Part shown: piece by piece, positions 15,501 through 25,734 of the stretch
Layout of the letters: every line of letters begins with the position of its first letter
How positions within the stretch are numbered: position 1 is the first letter of the stretch
NCBI GenBank assembly: GCA_008360955.1
Contig: LUCM01004960.1
Coordinates: 136,830-200,829 of the forward strand
From: Fasciolopsis buskii
Lineage: Eukaryota > Platyhelminthes > Trematoda > Plagiorchiida > Fasciolidae
Direction: 5' to 3'
DNA length: 64,000 bases
Translations under genes and position numbers: made by a program
Notes under the pieces: model-generated
Told to the model about the DNA's origin: nothing
Databases searched by the model: none
Seen by the model: the letters and a program-made list of their open reading frames with translations, nothing else

Positions 15501-18500
15501 TCGCCGGGATTCGGTGGGCGTAGTTTTGCTCGGCTGTCAGGTTACTCCGTCCAGGAACAGTTGTTATGCCCCACATTCTTCTACCACTGAGAAGCATATT
15601 TCCACCACAAAGGCAATTCACTGACTTTTAGTCATCACTTGTTGACGTAAAACTGTCGATTTTATTAGTATGCCTGGGACTGGTATTAGTTTACTTTTGT
15701 CACATTTCTCGTATATCTCTATAGCTGGCTACACTGAATTCCGGCTTTTCTGTGTTGGCATATTTCTTTCTGCCGAATAAAATCAAGTTCCGTTAGATGT
15801 CAAACGACATCCGTGGTTTTACCTATGTCAAGCCGTTCAGAAATAGTGAAAATTCATCGAACGACGTTACCACATCGCTTGGGGAAATTTCGATTCGTTT
15901 GAGTTGCTCCAGGAAGAGAGTAGAACCGTTGGTGTCGTTGCTGTCTTCTAGTTTTAGTGAACTTAGGAGACTGCGTAGATGCGCTTCCGACTAATTGGCT
16001 GTGTCTCGAATCGGGGCGATGTTTGGCCATGGCAGGACATTTCTCGTGATCCAACAAGAACAGGTGTAATCATTTTGAATGACACGTCAAGAATCGTCCT
16101 GGTTATCCCGACTCCCCTTAGTTTCAATGATTGATTGATTGGTTTTGTTCAGCATAACCACCATTAGTCGTGCTTTTTGCACGTTCACTGCCAAGATTAG
16201 TCGAAGGATTTTAATTGGAATTCGTTTGTCCCAAATTGGCTTTCGTGAGTTTATAGCCAGGGTATCCTAATTTCCTGTTATTGTTGGTACTCGTTCACTC
16301 CCTTAGTGTGTACCACGCATAACTCGAAGCAAAACAAGCACTCAGGCAGGCCTCAAGTAGGTAAGTTTTGGAGAAAGAATACACGAAAACCCTACAGGAA
16401 CGCGACAAAGTCTACAGATATCGTTTTTAAATTAGAGCTAACTTGTAACATTGGTTGTGCGCGACATATCCGAAATGGAGTCTTTTATCGGAAACATGCA
16501 GAATCATGTGCGCACTCACTTTGACAAGCTAAAATTTTTTGTCGATTATAACACCTCGTCCGTGAGAACGTCAATATCATGACTTTTCTGCATAATCATC
16601 TTGCGTTTGGGTACTAATTCCGCCCCTCTGAGGGTCAGTTTTCCGTACGCAAGTACATAAAAATAGCTGTGGTTCTATTTCGGACATTTGCGCGAATCAT
16701 CAGTGCATATCAAAAACAACGTAAAAATAAAATCATCTAGATCACTGAGGCAGAAGAACTGGAGAAAGCGATTGCTTTTGGTAGTCAAGGCTAAGATGCA
16801 CAAACGGGTACCGGCAGGTTTCAGTGTGACCAACACAAAACTACCGAACGCAAGTGAAATGTCAACCTTGAGCCCCGGACTCGGCGTGGATCTCTTCATC
16901 CGCAGGTGTTTCAGTGTGATTGGTCTGTTAGATTCGAACGAACGAAGATACCAAATGAATTATGCATTCATGTCTGCAAGCAAGTGGGAAGACATCCTAG
17001 GTTATAGTGACACACGTCATTAAATAGATGCCTATCAAATCAAGTTCAAAGTTTCTCGTCGTCAATGCCCTTCCTCATTTACGCGTGCCAAAGGCACGTC
17101 TGCGTTTGCCGTGCATCATGAAATGCCACGAGTGGCAGACTGAAACCGTCAAGTAGTCGGAATATCTATAGGATTCACTACAAACACAGGAATACTCCAT
17201 GTCTATGCGGAAGATGCAAACCGCTGAAATTTACAAATAGTGCTGAATTGACACTGTTGTCACCCGGTTCTATAAATGCATACTCGTCAGATTTTTCGAA
17301 CAAGTGATTCCAGTTGAAATCAAACGTCATTCAAGCTCTGTTACTAGTTGTTCGATTTTGTATGTCGTTACTTAATTCATTTTGAAAAGATGATCCTATT
17401 CAGTCATGATTAACCACTAAGAGATTCAGCAATTCACCATACTCACCAAACTCGGATGAACGAATGGTTTGATCGGTTCAGTTGCAGCTAACCTGATTGC
17501 TTCTCAAACATTTCAGTTGCAAAAAACCACAATGGCAGACGTTCACCGCACAGCTAATAAAAACGGCATAAACGACTGAATATAATTATTACTTGGTTTA
17601 TTACTTTTCACGATTATTTGTTTTTCGCTGATGCAAAATGTTTTTGTTCTCCCTACTTAGTGAATTCAAAGAAGAGAGGAAAAAGTCGATCAAACGAAAG
17701 AGAAATTACATGTAAGCCCAGTGTCTGATTTCGATCGATTAAGTTTTCAATTCCATTGATAAAAGTAGGTGAAACTACCTCAAAGTTTGATGTTTCTGGA
17801 GTAATAAAATCTTTCAACTCTGAATAGATTTTCCGAATACGGTTGATTGGATACATCCTATGTGGAAATTAAGTCAGTTTTCGTGTACCTTGAATAAGAA
17901 ACTTGCCGAATCGAAATCTTACCTGATAGGATCACTTGGGTGCGGAGTGTATCACCCATTCTGACATGTAGAGCTAAACGAACCTTATTTTGTCCTCCAG
18001 CGTGGGTCACAGAGTTCAAAATATTTGTTCTTTCCGTTTGTACAAACAAACCGGCACAGATTGCAAAACCGAAGCACGTGAACACAAGCGCTAATGCAAC
18101 GAAGAAATAACTATTTGGTTTCTCATTGTTCGTTGCTCATGAGAACGCGAACGATAAAAATAACATTCAATAAACTAATAGTTGTTGTCTACTGCCGTAA
18201 ACAGTATTCTGTGTCCGATTATTTAATGCAACTTTCGGGCACCGCAATTAACTATCTAGCGAGGATAAGAAAGTACACTGAAGGCTCAAATGTGGGCTCA
18301 CCTAGGTCCCCGATAACTGTCGTTGTTTATGTCCTTGACTACTAAAGGGTTGGACAGAACGGGCAAAAATCACAGATCGAGATGAAAGCATTTCTTTTAG
18401 CCTTCTCAACCACCTATGTATACATGTTAATTGACGTCAGAACGAGACGAGGAGCAACACAATGGAAAGCAAATGATGTCGACAAATAAGAGAAAATGTT

Positions 18501-21500
18501 TGGCGAATGCCAGGTGGTCAACTCCACAGCCGGCACACACTGGGTGTCAACAGTTTTTAAGCACACAGTCCGTTCTTCAATAAAATCTCACAAAATCCCA
18601 AGTCTCGGGATAGGCTTTCGTGGAACCCCTTGAAATACTCAGCCGGGGTCACTCTAGGGACAAAACGTCTCGCAATTGAAGAGGCGAGTTTCTCGTGCTT
18701 GCTTTCTGTTTCACTAACTCATTTGTTGACCAAGGCACCGATCCGTTCTGCCTCTGTATGCGTCGCGGCAGCTGTAGGCGAATCGAATAACCGTATGAGC
18801 TGCATTTAGGTTGGGCACGTTTGTCAATTGTTTGGTGAGGTTTAGTCCCTTGGTAAATTGTAGAATGTCCAATTCAGCAGAAGACGAGGTGTGCTTTAGC
18901 GTACACGAGGTACTGGCTAAGTCAGTTGCATAGATGATGATAACCCGTGAATAAAATGGTGATTATAACATGCAGATCTCTCGGGCTCTATAGAAAGGTG
19001 TTCTTCCGAGACCCCATTTGTAGGCGAGTGGTGCAACTCTGAAGAATTGAAGCTGCTGCCCATTCCAAGTTGCACTAGAAAGAACTCTTTTTATATCGTT
19101 CCAGTTGCACATCTGGTCATTAGGATATCTAAGAAGGCTCGGTTGTTGTCATCTTTGCTTTCGTGTGTGACTGGCAGATTTGATTGTATTCTGCTAAGCT
19201 GACTAAAGAATTCAACTTGCCAGAAGCCTAGAAAATTCCTGCTTACGGCAGTGGAAAATCGAATTTAGGGAAATGAGAATGACCGCGTTAAAAATCGTTA
19301 GCTGCTGTATTCATCGTTGGAAAACTTTAGTTGATCCTTACTGGCAGTGGATCTTTCGGCTGTGGGTACAAATGGAATAATAAAGATACATCAGTCTTCC
19401 GTCAGAAGTGTGGAGCTCTAAAAATGGCCCCTGGGCCCAACAGGTTTTCACCATCCTTCTTCGACGATGATGGGGAAGCAAAAGTACAGAATTCGGCAAC
19501 AATTCGGTGTCCCGTGTAAAAACTTGGCAGGTGCTAAACGGCTGGTTTAAATATGCTGTTTGCGAAGTTGATAGATCCTCAAGTAAAAATCACATCGGGA
19601 CGAGTTTGGTTGTTACTCCATCTCAAATATTTGGTGGCCTCATTCTTTGCACATGGTTCAATACGAACGAGAATGTCCATCAGAATCAAGCAGTTTGTCG
19701 ACCCTGGATTCGAACAGAGTTAGAAGGCAGGCATGCTTTATGCAAACACACGATCACTATCTCCTTTGACCTGTACCCTCCATCCAACTGAGTGGAGCGA
19801 GTGATTCGCTTTCCCTTCCTAATCGCTCTATCAAAAAAGCCAAAGATGAGCTAGCACTTATGACGGTCTTTCAACCAAGTTCATCTCGCGGAACGATATT
19901 CTTCAGAGTTGCCCTCCTTTTTACAATTTACCATTTGGCTTCCTTTATCAGTGGAAAGAAAGTATGCATCGTTCTTCGGGAAAGGGGCCGCGGCCAACAG
20001 AAGGCCACCTAGTGGGGAAATTGCTCGGCAGTGGTAGGATTCGAACCCGCGAACTTATCTGTTTGACCATCGCCGGCTTGCGCTCATATGAGCATAGTTA
20101 GGTTCATATCTTCTCAGGTAATGATCTTCTTTAATTGCTTTACTTCTGAGTGAAGACCCCGACAACGCGAATGCAATTCATGGTTGTCCCGGGCATTTCC
20201 CAACCTTAACCAGGATCTAGTTTGCCCTTGGAAAGTAAAAAATACGACATTATGACTGGGTTGACCCCAAGCTGAACTTCGTTTTTGTAAGAGAATGTTC
20301 CTCTGATATGAGCTCGTTTTGTTATTTTGACTATGCTATCTAATCTGGTGGTTGAATATTGGACTACATGCATGCGCGCACACGAAAACTTGACGTACTC
20401 TCACTACCCTTATCATCCGCACAATATCGGACTATCCCTTAAAGGTTACTTTTTCACCTGAACAGTAATTTGACACTGTTATTCGGCTCAGAAGACGCGA
20501 AGACTTGTCGTTTCAGAGTCGACATGTGGATCACATCATTAAGATATAGTTGGGGAACTATTTTAGCTGCTCTGGAGTTAGACGTCAATTGCCAGGTCAC
20601 AGAACTCAATCAATCTAAGAGGTGAAGACTATTAATTAGTCTAAATGTTTTTTGCATTCAGTACGCTTTCCGAGCAAATAGTTTTCCTTAGTTTTGCTGC
20701 GGAATACGGATCATTATGCTCAGTCTAGGAAATCGCACAAAAAAATCGGAAAATCAAAAACCAACGGGCTATTCGGAGTACACGGGTGCGATTCTCGAAA
20801 TCCCATTTCAATTGTTTAAATGCCCTGGGTAATACGGTCAAATGGAATACAATTCCAGCATTCAGAATGTTTTCTGTTTCTGTCGATTTCTTTTCAATTG
20901 TGCCTATTCCAGATCCAGGGTAAATTAATTCAGCCTGATCGGGTTATTCCCTTCCCATCACTTTCTGTCAAGGACTTGGGACCAACTTGTTGAGGCGACT
21001 CTGTTTGAGTTTCTCTGGTTGTCCACTTGTTCTAAATGTTTCTCGAAATGCTTCGAAGTGACCGGAGTCTCAAATTGCTTCTTTGGAAGATTTCCTATGC
21101 ACTGCTTTTTTGTGCGTGATGTGTTTCTACCCAAGTCCCAGGTGGGCACATGATGAGCGGTTATTGATAATCATTCCAGGGAATTCGTCAAACGCTAAAT
21201 CCAAACGAACCACAGGCGTCCTACGATACCCACGGCTGTGGTCGCCGGCATCCGTGGTGAAAGGGTGTTCCGGGTACCCAGGATATCTGGTGCCATCAGA
21301 AGGGTGCATTAACTGGACGTGGGTTACGTGAACCTCAAATCGTCCTACTCCCTTGTGGGTTAAACCATTTGGTTAAATGTTCGGGTTAGGGACCCCCAGG
21401 TCAAAATCTAATTTCGATTTGAGCAACTGGGTGGTGCCAAGCCCGTAGATGACACATGGATCCCTATGGATGGCCGACGATGTGGATATAGAGAACAGAA

Positions 21501-23355
21501 GAACTCGTATGTGTTATTAACCCAACACATTGTTGCTTTTTCTTTCGCCTTTGTCGTTCGTCGTTTTCGTCCTTCATGAATGGGATAGTAGACTATCTGT
21601 ACTCAGATTAGTGCAATATACACATAATTTATATATTTATTATTAATCAACGTACACCAACTGCGCACCAGTAGAATTACGTTTAGGGGGCCCAAGTGCA
21701 TGGATCCCACATCCATAAGCGAGTCAAAGAGATTCCCCAGGTTAGCAGAAAACGAATGTGAAAAACACTGTGTCGTCTAGAGTCTAATCAGAATCGACTG
21801 ATGAAGCCCCACAGCACGAAGTATTGCCAACGCTACCTGGAAATTAGATAAAATATCAATAAGGATGGCAGTATCGATTTTACTAACTGTCATTTGTGTA
21901 TTGGAAAAAATATGCTTAAAATAAACTTGAGAAGAATGACTTGTCACAAACCCGATAGAATGATTGGAGTATATATACTAGCATTGAGCCGGCTGGATAT
22001 ATGAATTCATTTATGGTTAGAAAGACTTTAATACGGACTCCAAATCTGCTGTACATATTAGAATTGCGGAATCACTTTAAAAGAAATAACGAGATATATG
22101 TCAATCATAAATCATATTTGTTAGTTATACAGGCAAAATTTGCCTGTCGGACCCAGCTCGTCAAACTGTCCTCAGTAAACCCTGCTCCGTCGGTCTGATT
22201 ATGAATCAAAGAGAACGAAGGTGCTCACACACATATTTCAGTTGACTTGCGATTGCTGAACGGGAAGATACAAAATCCCAGTTGCCGATGTCCGAGGAGG
22301 AGCTGTAGTCCATCACCAAGCCGAGAGAGGAGCAAAACTGGTTTCCTAATGACGTGGTTGAAGCACGGATGTAGTAGACGGGACACCCTCGATAGCCTCT
22401 AGAAGCCACTATGTTGCGTACGGAGGAATCGAAGGTGGCACCCACTGACTTGAGATGCTATAAAACCATATAAGATCTCATTGATTTACGTGTAGTAAGT
22501 GGCCATTAACCATCACAATGACCAGCGGATCGCAATTTCGAACTTAGCTTTTTGGGGTGACATCGGCTCGTAATGGGAATTTTCGCATCGAAAAGTTCGG
22601 TTCACATGAAATTCTAAAAAAAAAAAACTGAAATGGAGTTGGCCAGTTACAAAAATGTCTTGTCTGCCAGCAAACTCTTTTCACGAATTGATGATGATAA
22701 TGAGGTAAGGCAGTTGTTTACCTGTCCGGTAGTACCTGATCCAATGGGTGGCTGTTTGCACTTAGTGGTGAAGTCCCAGCATCTGCCAACCCATATTCTT
22801 CTTCCTCTGTGACTTCGTATTACTCGATGAATTGCTAATTTGCAGATTATCTCTAGAGTTTACGCTGATCTTTAAATGAGTTCAATTGGACATGAACTGA
22901 TTTAGCAACGTCATAGGAGGAAGCAGAAGTAACCACTTGATAACTCAGACTCCTCTTTCGTTTAGTAACCCCTGTCCAGCATGTCTCGGTGTTGAGCTTT
23001 GCCTCAGCTCCAGGATCTGGGTTGGAATAAACGGACACATTTTCAGTCAACTCACATGATACGTTAATTGTGACCGAGGTGTGCTCTCGTCAGATTATGC
23101 ACTACTGTCATTCTGTTTACCGCAAATGTATCTTCTCGTAATAAAACAATATGAATTCATGTGAAACTTCCTGTCGTTCCGTTTTGCATCCCAGTACCGG
23201 CGACGTCTCACAGCCGAACAGCGGCTTCACCCGGAAAATCAAAACTGTTCGCCTCGTCCGCCACATCTTCATCACAAAACCGAGTGATTATTGTACGCGA
23301 ATTTGAAAGCAAAAATACGAAATCTGGTGGAGGGCTTTTTGCAAAAAAACGCTAG
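2502..23355 (+). CDS. Gene 1: group 2 VAL / GAPR-1-like CAP protein with micro-exon tail (5' partial)
   Basis: This is the 3' part of a CAP-superfamily (SCP/TAPS) gene. It combines one certain CAP exon (2502-2672), predicted small exons (9031-9072, 9874-9921, 13068-13118, 14474-14527, 16307-16360) and a last exon (23195-23355). All internal exons begin with two bases of a split codon and end with one base, so every junction keeps the frame and no junction makes a stop. The joined tail is hydrophilic and rich in K, R, S, N and G, with short Gly-Leu-Phe/basic motifs in exons 9874-9921 and 23195-23355. Schistosome VAL-6, a non-secreted CAP protein, is known for many small symmetric exons in its 3' half; the analogy is inference. 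CAP proteins of this class bind lipids or sit on membranes, but the specific role is unknown. The first exons are outside the window. No AATAAA lies close after the stop; the nearest is at 24358, inside a retroposon remnant. Confidence 0.75.
2673..9030 (+). other. Gene 1 intron
   Basis: This is about 6.4 kb between the CAP exon and the first predicted micro-exon. It holds a tRNA-derived SINE near 7.3-7.6 kb. Several short AG...GT intervals were inspected and set aside because of frame or weak sites (see rejected items). I recognise nothing else. Confidence 0.5.
7300..7615 (+). repeat. tRNA-derived SINE, family B, copy 1
   Basis: The head carries a pol III A-box-like TAGCGTAATGGCTAAGGC (about 7424-7441) and a B-box-like GGGTTCGCGTCCC (about 7480-7492). 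It is followed by a body and the 3' end TGGTGAATTATTTCAT. The body and 3' end recur at 30600-30908, and a diverged body recurs near 56790-56960. It lies in an intron of gene 1. Boundaries are approximate. Confidence 0.7.
9031..9072 (+). CDS. Gene 1, predicted 42-nt micro-exon (a)
   Basis: The acceptor is ATTTAATCCAG and the donor GGG|GTGAGC. The interval is 42 nt, phase 1 on both sides. Joined to the CAP exon it reads R-VSVTGKKKTSRIG. The leftover G joins the next exon to give Gly, making a G-G-F-G-G stretch across the junction. The peptide is basic, like its neighbours. The polypyrimidine tract is only moderate, and no transcript supports the exon. Because it is symmetric it could be optional. 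Confidence 0.5.
9480..9513. repeat. (ATC)n microsatellite
   Basis: About eleven uninterrupted ATC/TCA units, with imperfect units on both sides. They explain the Ile-rich and Asp-rich open frames across this spot. Intronic. Confidence 0.95.
9874..9921 (+). CDS. Gene 1, predicted 48-nt micro-exon (B)
   Basis: The acceptor ATCCTCTTTGCAG is strong, and so is the donor GTCG|GTAAGT. The length is 48 nt, phase 1-1, encoding FGGLFSRKKKNQKVV after the split codon. The G-L-F-[SA]-[RK]-K-[KR] motif recurs near the C-terminus in the last exon, which ends G-G-G-L-F-A-K-K-R. That suggests the two exons belong to one gene and perhaps arose by exon duplication. It could be constitutive or alternatively spliced. 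Confidence 0.7.
9922..13067 (+). other. Gene 1 intron
   Basis: About 3.1 kb. A degenerate minus-strand SINE lies near 12.4-12.56 kb. A good-looking 22-nt interval at 11016-11037 was examined and set aside because its length breaks the phase pattern. Nothing else is recognised. Confidence 0.5.
12425..12560 (-). repeat. Degenerate tRNA-derived SINE, family A (minus strand)
   Basis: Read on the minus strand, the segment has a GTGGGCTCGAATCCTCTC-like B box, followed by a partial match to the 'CCACC...AGTC' body of family A. The better-preserved copy is at 62985-63165. Only the head region is convincing. Confidence 0.4.
13068..13118 (+). CDS. Gene 1, predicted 51-nt micro-exon (b)
   Basis: The acceptor is pyrimidine-rich (CCTCCTCGCCTATTTCCAG) and the donor is GCTG|GTAAGT. 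It is 51 nt, phase 1-1. Joined to exon B it reads V-INKSNGKNSSGEKEIA, hydrophilic and basic like the other tail exons. Both splice sites are close to consensus, and the exact multiple of three with matching phase makes chance less likely. No transcript evidence. Confidence 0.6.
14474..14527 (+). CDS. Gene 1, possible 54-nt micro-exon (c)
   Basis: The acceptor TTTGAGTTCCAATAG is moderate; the donor AAAT|GTAAGT is good. It is 54 nt, phase 1-1, encoding G-TETKVTDRRVIERGRRK once joined. The composition and phase fit the tail, and joining to the next candidate exon gives Leu, with no stop. The surrounding sequence is purine-rich and the polypyrimidine tract poor, so this is the weakest of the predicted tail exons. 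Confidence 0.35.
15700..16070 (-). mobile_element. Decayed Penelope-like element, reverse transcriptase fragment
   Basis: On the minus strand one frame, interrupted by stops, reads HLRSLLSSLKLEDS and then FLEQLKRIEISPSDVVTSFD followed by EFSLF (about 16010 down to 15835). This matches the Penelope-like RT block with 'L..LK.I.I.P.D...SFDVVSLFT', where SFD carries the motif A aspartate. A further stretch, LFGRKKYANTEKPEF, fits the '..LL..KY.ET' segment that follows. Stops and missing later motifs show that it is dead. It lies antisense in an intron of gene 1. This is my reading of family motifs, not a search result. Confidence 0.6.
16307..16360 (+). CDS. Gene 1, predicted 54-nt micro-exon (d)
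   Basis: The acceptor CTCGTTCACTCCCTTAG is strong and the donor GTAG|GTAAGT matches consensus. It is 54 nt, phase 1-1, encoding CTTHNSKQNKHSGRPQV after the split codon. The residue is polar and basic with no hydrophobic core, as expected for a disordered tail. Joining to the last exon gives Val at the junction. Confidence 0.6.
   Translation, partial: CVPRITRSKTSTQAGLK
16361..23194 (+). other. Gene 1 last intron
   Basis: About 6.8 kb. It contains a minus-strand SINE at 19920-20090. A GC-richer patch at 21100-21500 has a 60-codon minus-strand open frame that I could not identify. I looked for further symmetric micro-exons and found none with good sites at both ends; more could exist. Confidence 0.45.
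19920..20090 (-). repeat. tRNA-derived SINE, family A (minus strand)
   Basis: On the minus strand it carries GCGGGTTCGAATCCTACC (B box). Downstream are GTTGGCCGCGGCCCCTTTC and a tail like CACTGATAAAGGAAGCC. The order and spacing match the copies at 38472, 46130 and 62985. It lies in an intron of gene 1. Confidence 0.75.
23195..23355 (+). CDS. Gene 1, last coding exon
   Basis: The acceptor is CGTTTTGCATCCCAG. The exon begins with two bases of a split codon, giving Val after the preceding exon, and runs 53 codons to TAG at 23353-23355. The peptide is Ser/Thr/Ala-rich at first (PATSHSRTAASPGKSKLFAS), then R-V-I-I-V-R-E-F-E-S-K, and ends G-G-G-L-F-A-K-K-R. It echoes the G-G-L-F-S-R-K-K-K of exon 9874-9921. 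Assignment to gene 1 rests on phase, composition and that echo. Confidence 0.65.
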
Positions 23356-24387
23356 ACGAAGCATTTCGTTTCTCCCCCCGGCCAATCCTGGAATTCGATT
23401 ATTCGAGTTCTGTGCAGTCAACCAAACGAAATGACCAACGAGACCAAAAAATCGAAAAAACCCAGTGCAATGATTTCATTTCACCCAAACAGTGAACTAA
23501 TTTCGGTGTTTTCCCGACAACAAAATTCCTTCGATTGTTTCGCGAAGAAAAGGAAACTCGTCGCTTTTTCCCCTCGTTCGCGCTTTGTACCTATTCTGCC
23601 AATTATTCAGTCACTCATTTTCGTTCGCAAAAGCAATTTTAATTTTGTATTTTTTAGATTTTAATAATGGAAAACCGCGACCGAAAGTTGCATGTCCACG
23701 AACATTAGTTTCGTTGGAAATTTCGCAATCACACATTTGGTGATTGACGTTTTATTTCTTATTTTAAAATTATTTTTCATACTTTTCTATCTGACGGTGT
23801 ATATTCCCAATATGAAAAATTATGACGGATCCGCTGAATTTTTCACAAAATGTCCAATCCCGAAGTTCACAATCGCTTTAATCTAAAGGGAGTGAATTTT
23901 TTGACAGAACTTACAAGTTCCGCTTCACATTTGTCGAAATTCTGCGTGGAAGATTGTTCTAAAACTGCATGCGTGGCTAGTAAGGCAACTGTCCTAGTAA
24001 CAAATTCCAACGGTGAGACTGAAAACAACCAACGCGCCGTACAATTAGTTTCATACAAAACCACGAATGACATGATGACAGTTGGATGAAAGTTCCAAAA
24101 TAAGAAGTTTTCTTCAGATTCCAAAGAGCACCGCGCTTTTTAAAGTTCCGTTATCGGTATTCTGTACCCGATGACTGTATCGAATTCAAGGGTAATTGTG
24201 ACACCCTTCCTATCCACATAGGAGAAAACACTGTTTACCATCCGCGAGTCTTGCAGTGCTCAGGTGAGCGTTTGTCTTGTCTCCATGGAAAAGTAGAGAT
24301 GCAAACGATTTGAATGTTATGGCAAAACGGTTTAGCACGGAAGTGTGAAAGGAAACGAATAAATGTTTGAAAATCAGAGAAAAATGA
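23356..24387. other. Gene 1 3' flank / intergenic
   Basis: About 1 kb with long A/T runs and short open frames that resemble no family. It would hold the 3' UTR of gene 1. The first canonical AATAAA is at 24358-24363. Any polyadenylation site nearer the stop must use a variant hexamer. Confidence 0.4.
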
Positions 24388-24912
24388 ATGTGCACGGAAG
24401 ATGCACTTGAGGCAGAAATTCGGACGGTTAGAAGAACGTTTATCGAAAGAGGATTCCCAGGACAACTGGGTGATAACGTAATGGAGACAGAAAAGGCCAT
24501 TCTCAGGAGGTTGGCGTTAGAGACAAAGCCAGTACAAATGCTTCTGCCATTGAAAGATGATACGCTAGTAGAAACCGCACGAAGAACAGTGGCTAGCGCT
24601 ATGAATAAGACACCTTAAGCAGACAAGCAATAAACCCTGTCAAAATAACGCCCGTGGTGTCACCTCGATCGAAGGACAAAGGTCCTGTTTCTGAATCTTC
24701 GAATTTTGCTTATTCGTTCGTGTGTTCTTGTGGGGCAATACTCATCGGCCTCACGACCGGGCGCCTTTCTGAACACATCCGTGACCACCACCCACCATGA
24801 TTCGGCACTGGAACAATTAAATTGCCTAATAGTGGAGTCACTTCACACCTAGCCCAGACTACCCACACCGTGAATGTGACACATGCTTTTCGGATCCTGT
24901 ATAAGATCAGGG
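24388..24912 (+). mobile_element. Decayed Penelope-like element: RT C-terminus and GIY-YIG endonuclease remnant
   Basis: A first segment reads AEIRTVRRTFIERGFP and KPVQMLLPLKDDTLVE, which fits the region after the RT of Penelope-like elements ('L...F..NGYP', 'KP....LP.K.D'). About 90 nt further on, in another frame, comes FVCSCGAILIGLTTGRLSEH then IRDHHPP, matching the GIY-YIG endonuclease block ('C.CG.SYIG.T.R.L..RI.EH'). The second catalytic tyrosine is replaced (I-L-I-G). After a stop, HLAQTTHTVNVTHAFRILYK fits the usual C-terminal block. The frame change, internal stop and lost tyrosine show it is inactive. It lies between the two CAP genes. Confidence 0.75.
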
Positions 24913-25008
24913 GTTCACCGGTCTAGGTTAGCAAAGTGTCGCCTCTCGAGCACTGGGGAAACTGTCCCGATTTATAAATTCAAAATGGACGTCGAAGGTA
25001 CAAAAGAA

Positions 25009-25212
25009 TAGTAGTAGTAGTGGTAGTAGTGATGGTAATAGTAGTGGTAGTAGTAGGAATAGTAATAGTAGTGTTAGCAGTAATAGTAGCAGTATTGATA
25101 GTAGCAGTAGTAGTAATAGTAATAGTATTAGTAGTAATAGTAGTATTAGTAGCAGTGGTAGCAGTAATAGTAGTAGTAGCAGTAATAGTAGTAGTAGTAA
25201 TAATAGTAATAG
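25009..25212. repeat. (AGT)n / (GTA)n imperfect microsatellite
   Basis: About 200 nt of AGT-type triplets with scattered substitutions (AAT, GGT, AGC). They generate artificial Val/Ile-rich, Leu-rich and Thr-rich frames on both strands, none of which is a gene. It sits directly after the Penelope-like remnant. Confidence 0.97.
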
Positions 25213-25734
25213 TTGTTGTCGTTGCTGTTGCCAACCCACTGTTCTCGATGTAGTTACAGGTCTTCGATTGTTTCCGTAATCGGAACGTTGGCAAAATTGC
25301 GGTGCCTTCTAAAAAACATTCTTTGTTGTTCCATATTTAACTCCTTCGCGGAGTCGATAAGCTCAAGCGTATCTTCGATTCTGTATCTTACCATCTTTCT
25401 CATTATGGTCAGTGGGAATTATGAAGCGGCCATGAGAAGCGCTGACGGTTGCATGAGATTTATGTCGTAGCTATATAATGTAGATTGGATCCATAGTGCT
25501 TAATAAAGTCTGCCATTTATTCTATCTTAATTTTTTATTTAATGTTTTACGGCACTAATATGCAGCGTAGTATACTACAGTAGTGCTGCAGTATATTATA
25601 AACCTGCCCGAATGGGAAAGTCAATGGTGGTTGCAGTAATCGAGCCGACCACTCCGACGGTCTCAAATGTAAATATCTCCGTTTCGTGACCACCGCGGAT
25701 GCACCAACTTTGTAAAGACACCCCTGATCTACAC

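Noticed and set aside
16100..16280. Minus-strand L-A-V-N-V-Q-K-A-R-L-M-V-V resembling a LINE RT segment after the catalytic motif
   Set aside because: The preceding catalytic motif is not convincing and the position conflicts with the Penelope-like RT order next to it.
24928..25294. Poly-Leu, poly-Thr and poly-Val/Ile open frames of about 77-104 codons
   Set aside because: They are translations of the AGT microsatellite on both strands.
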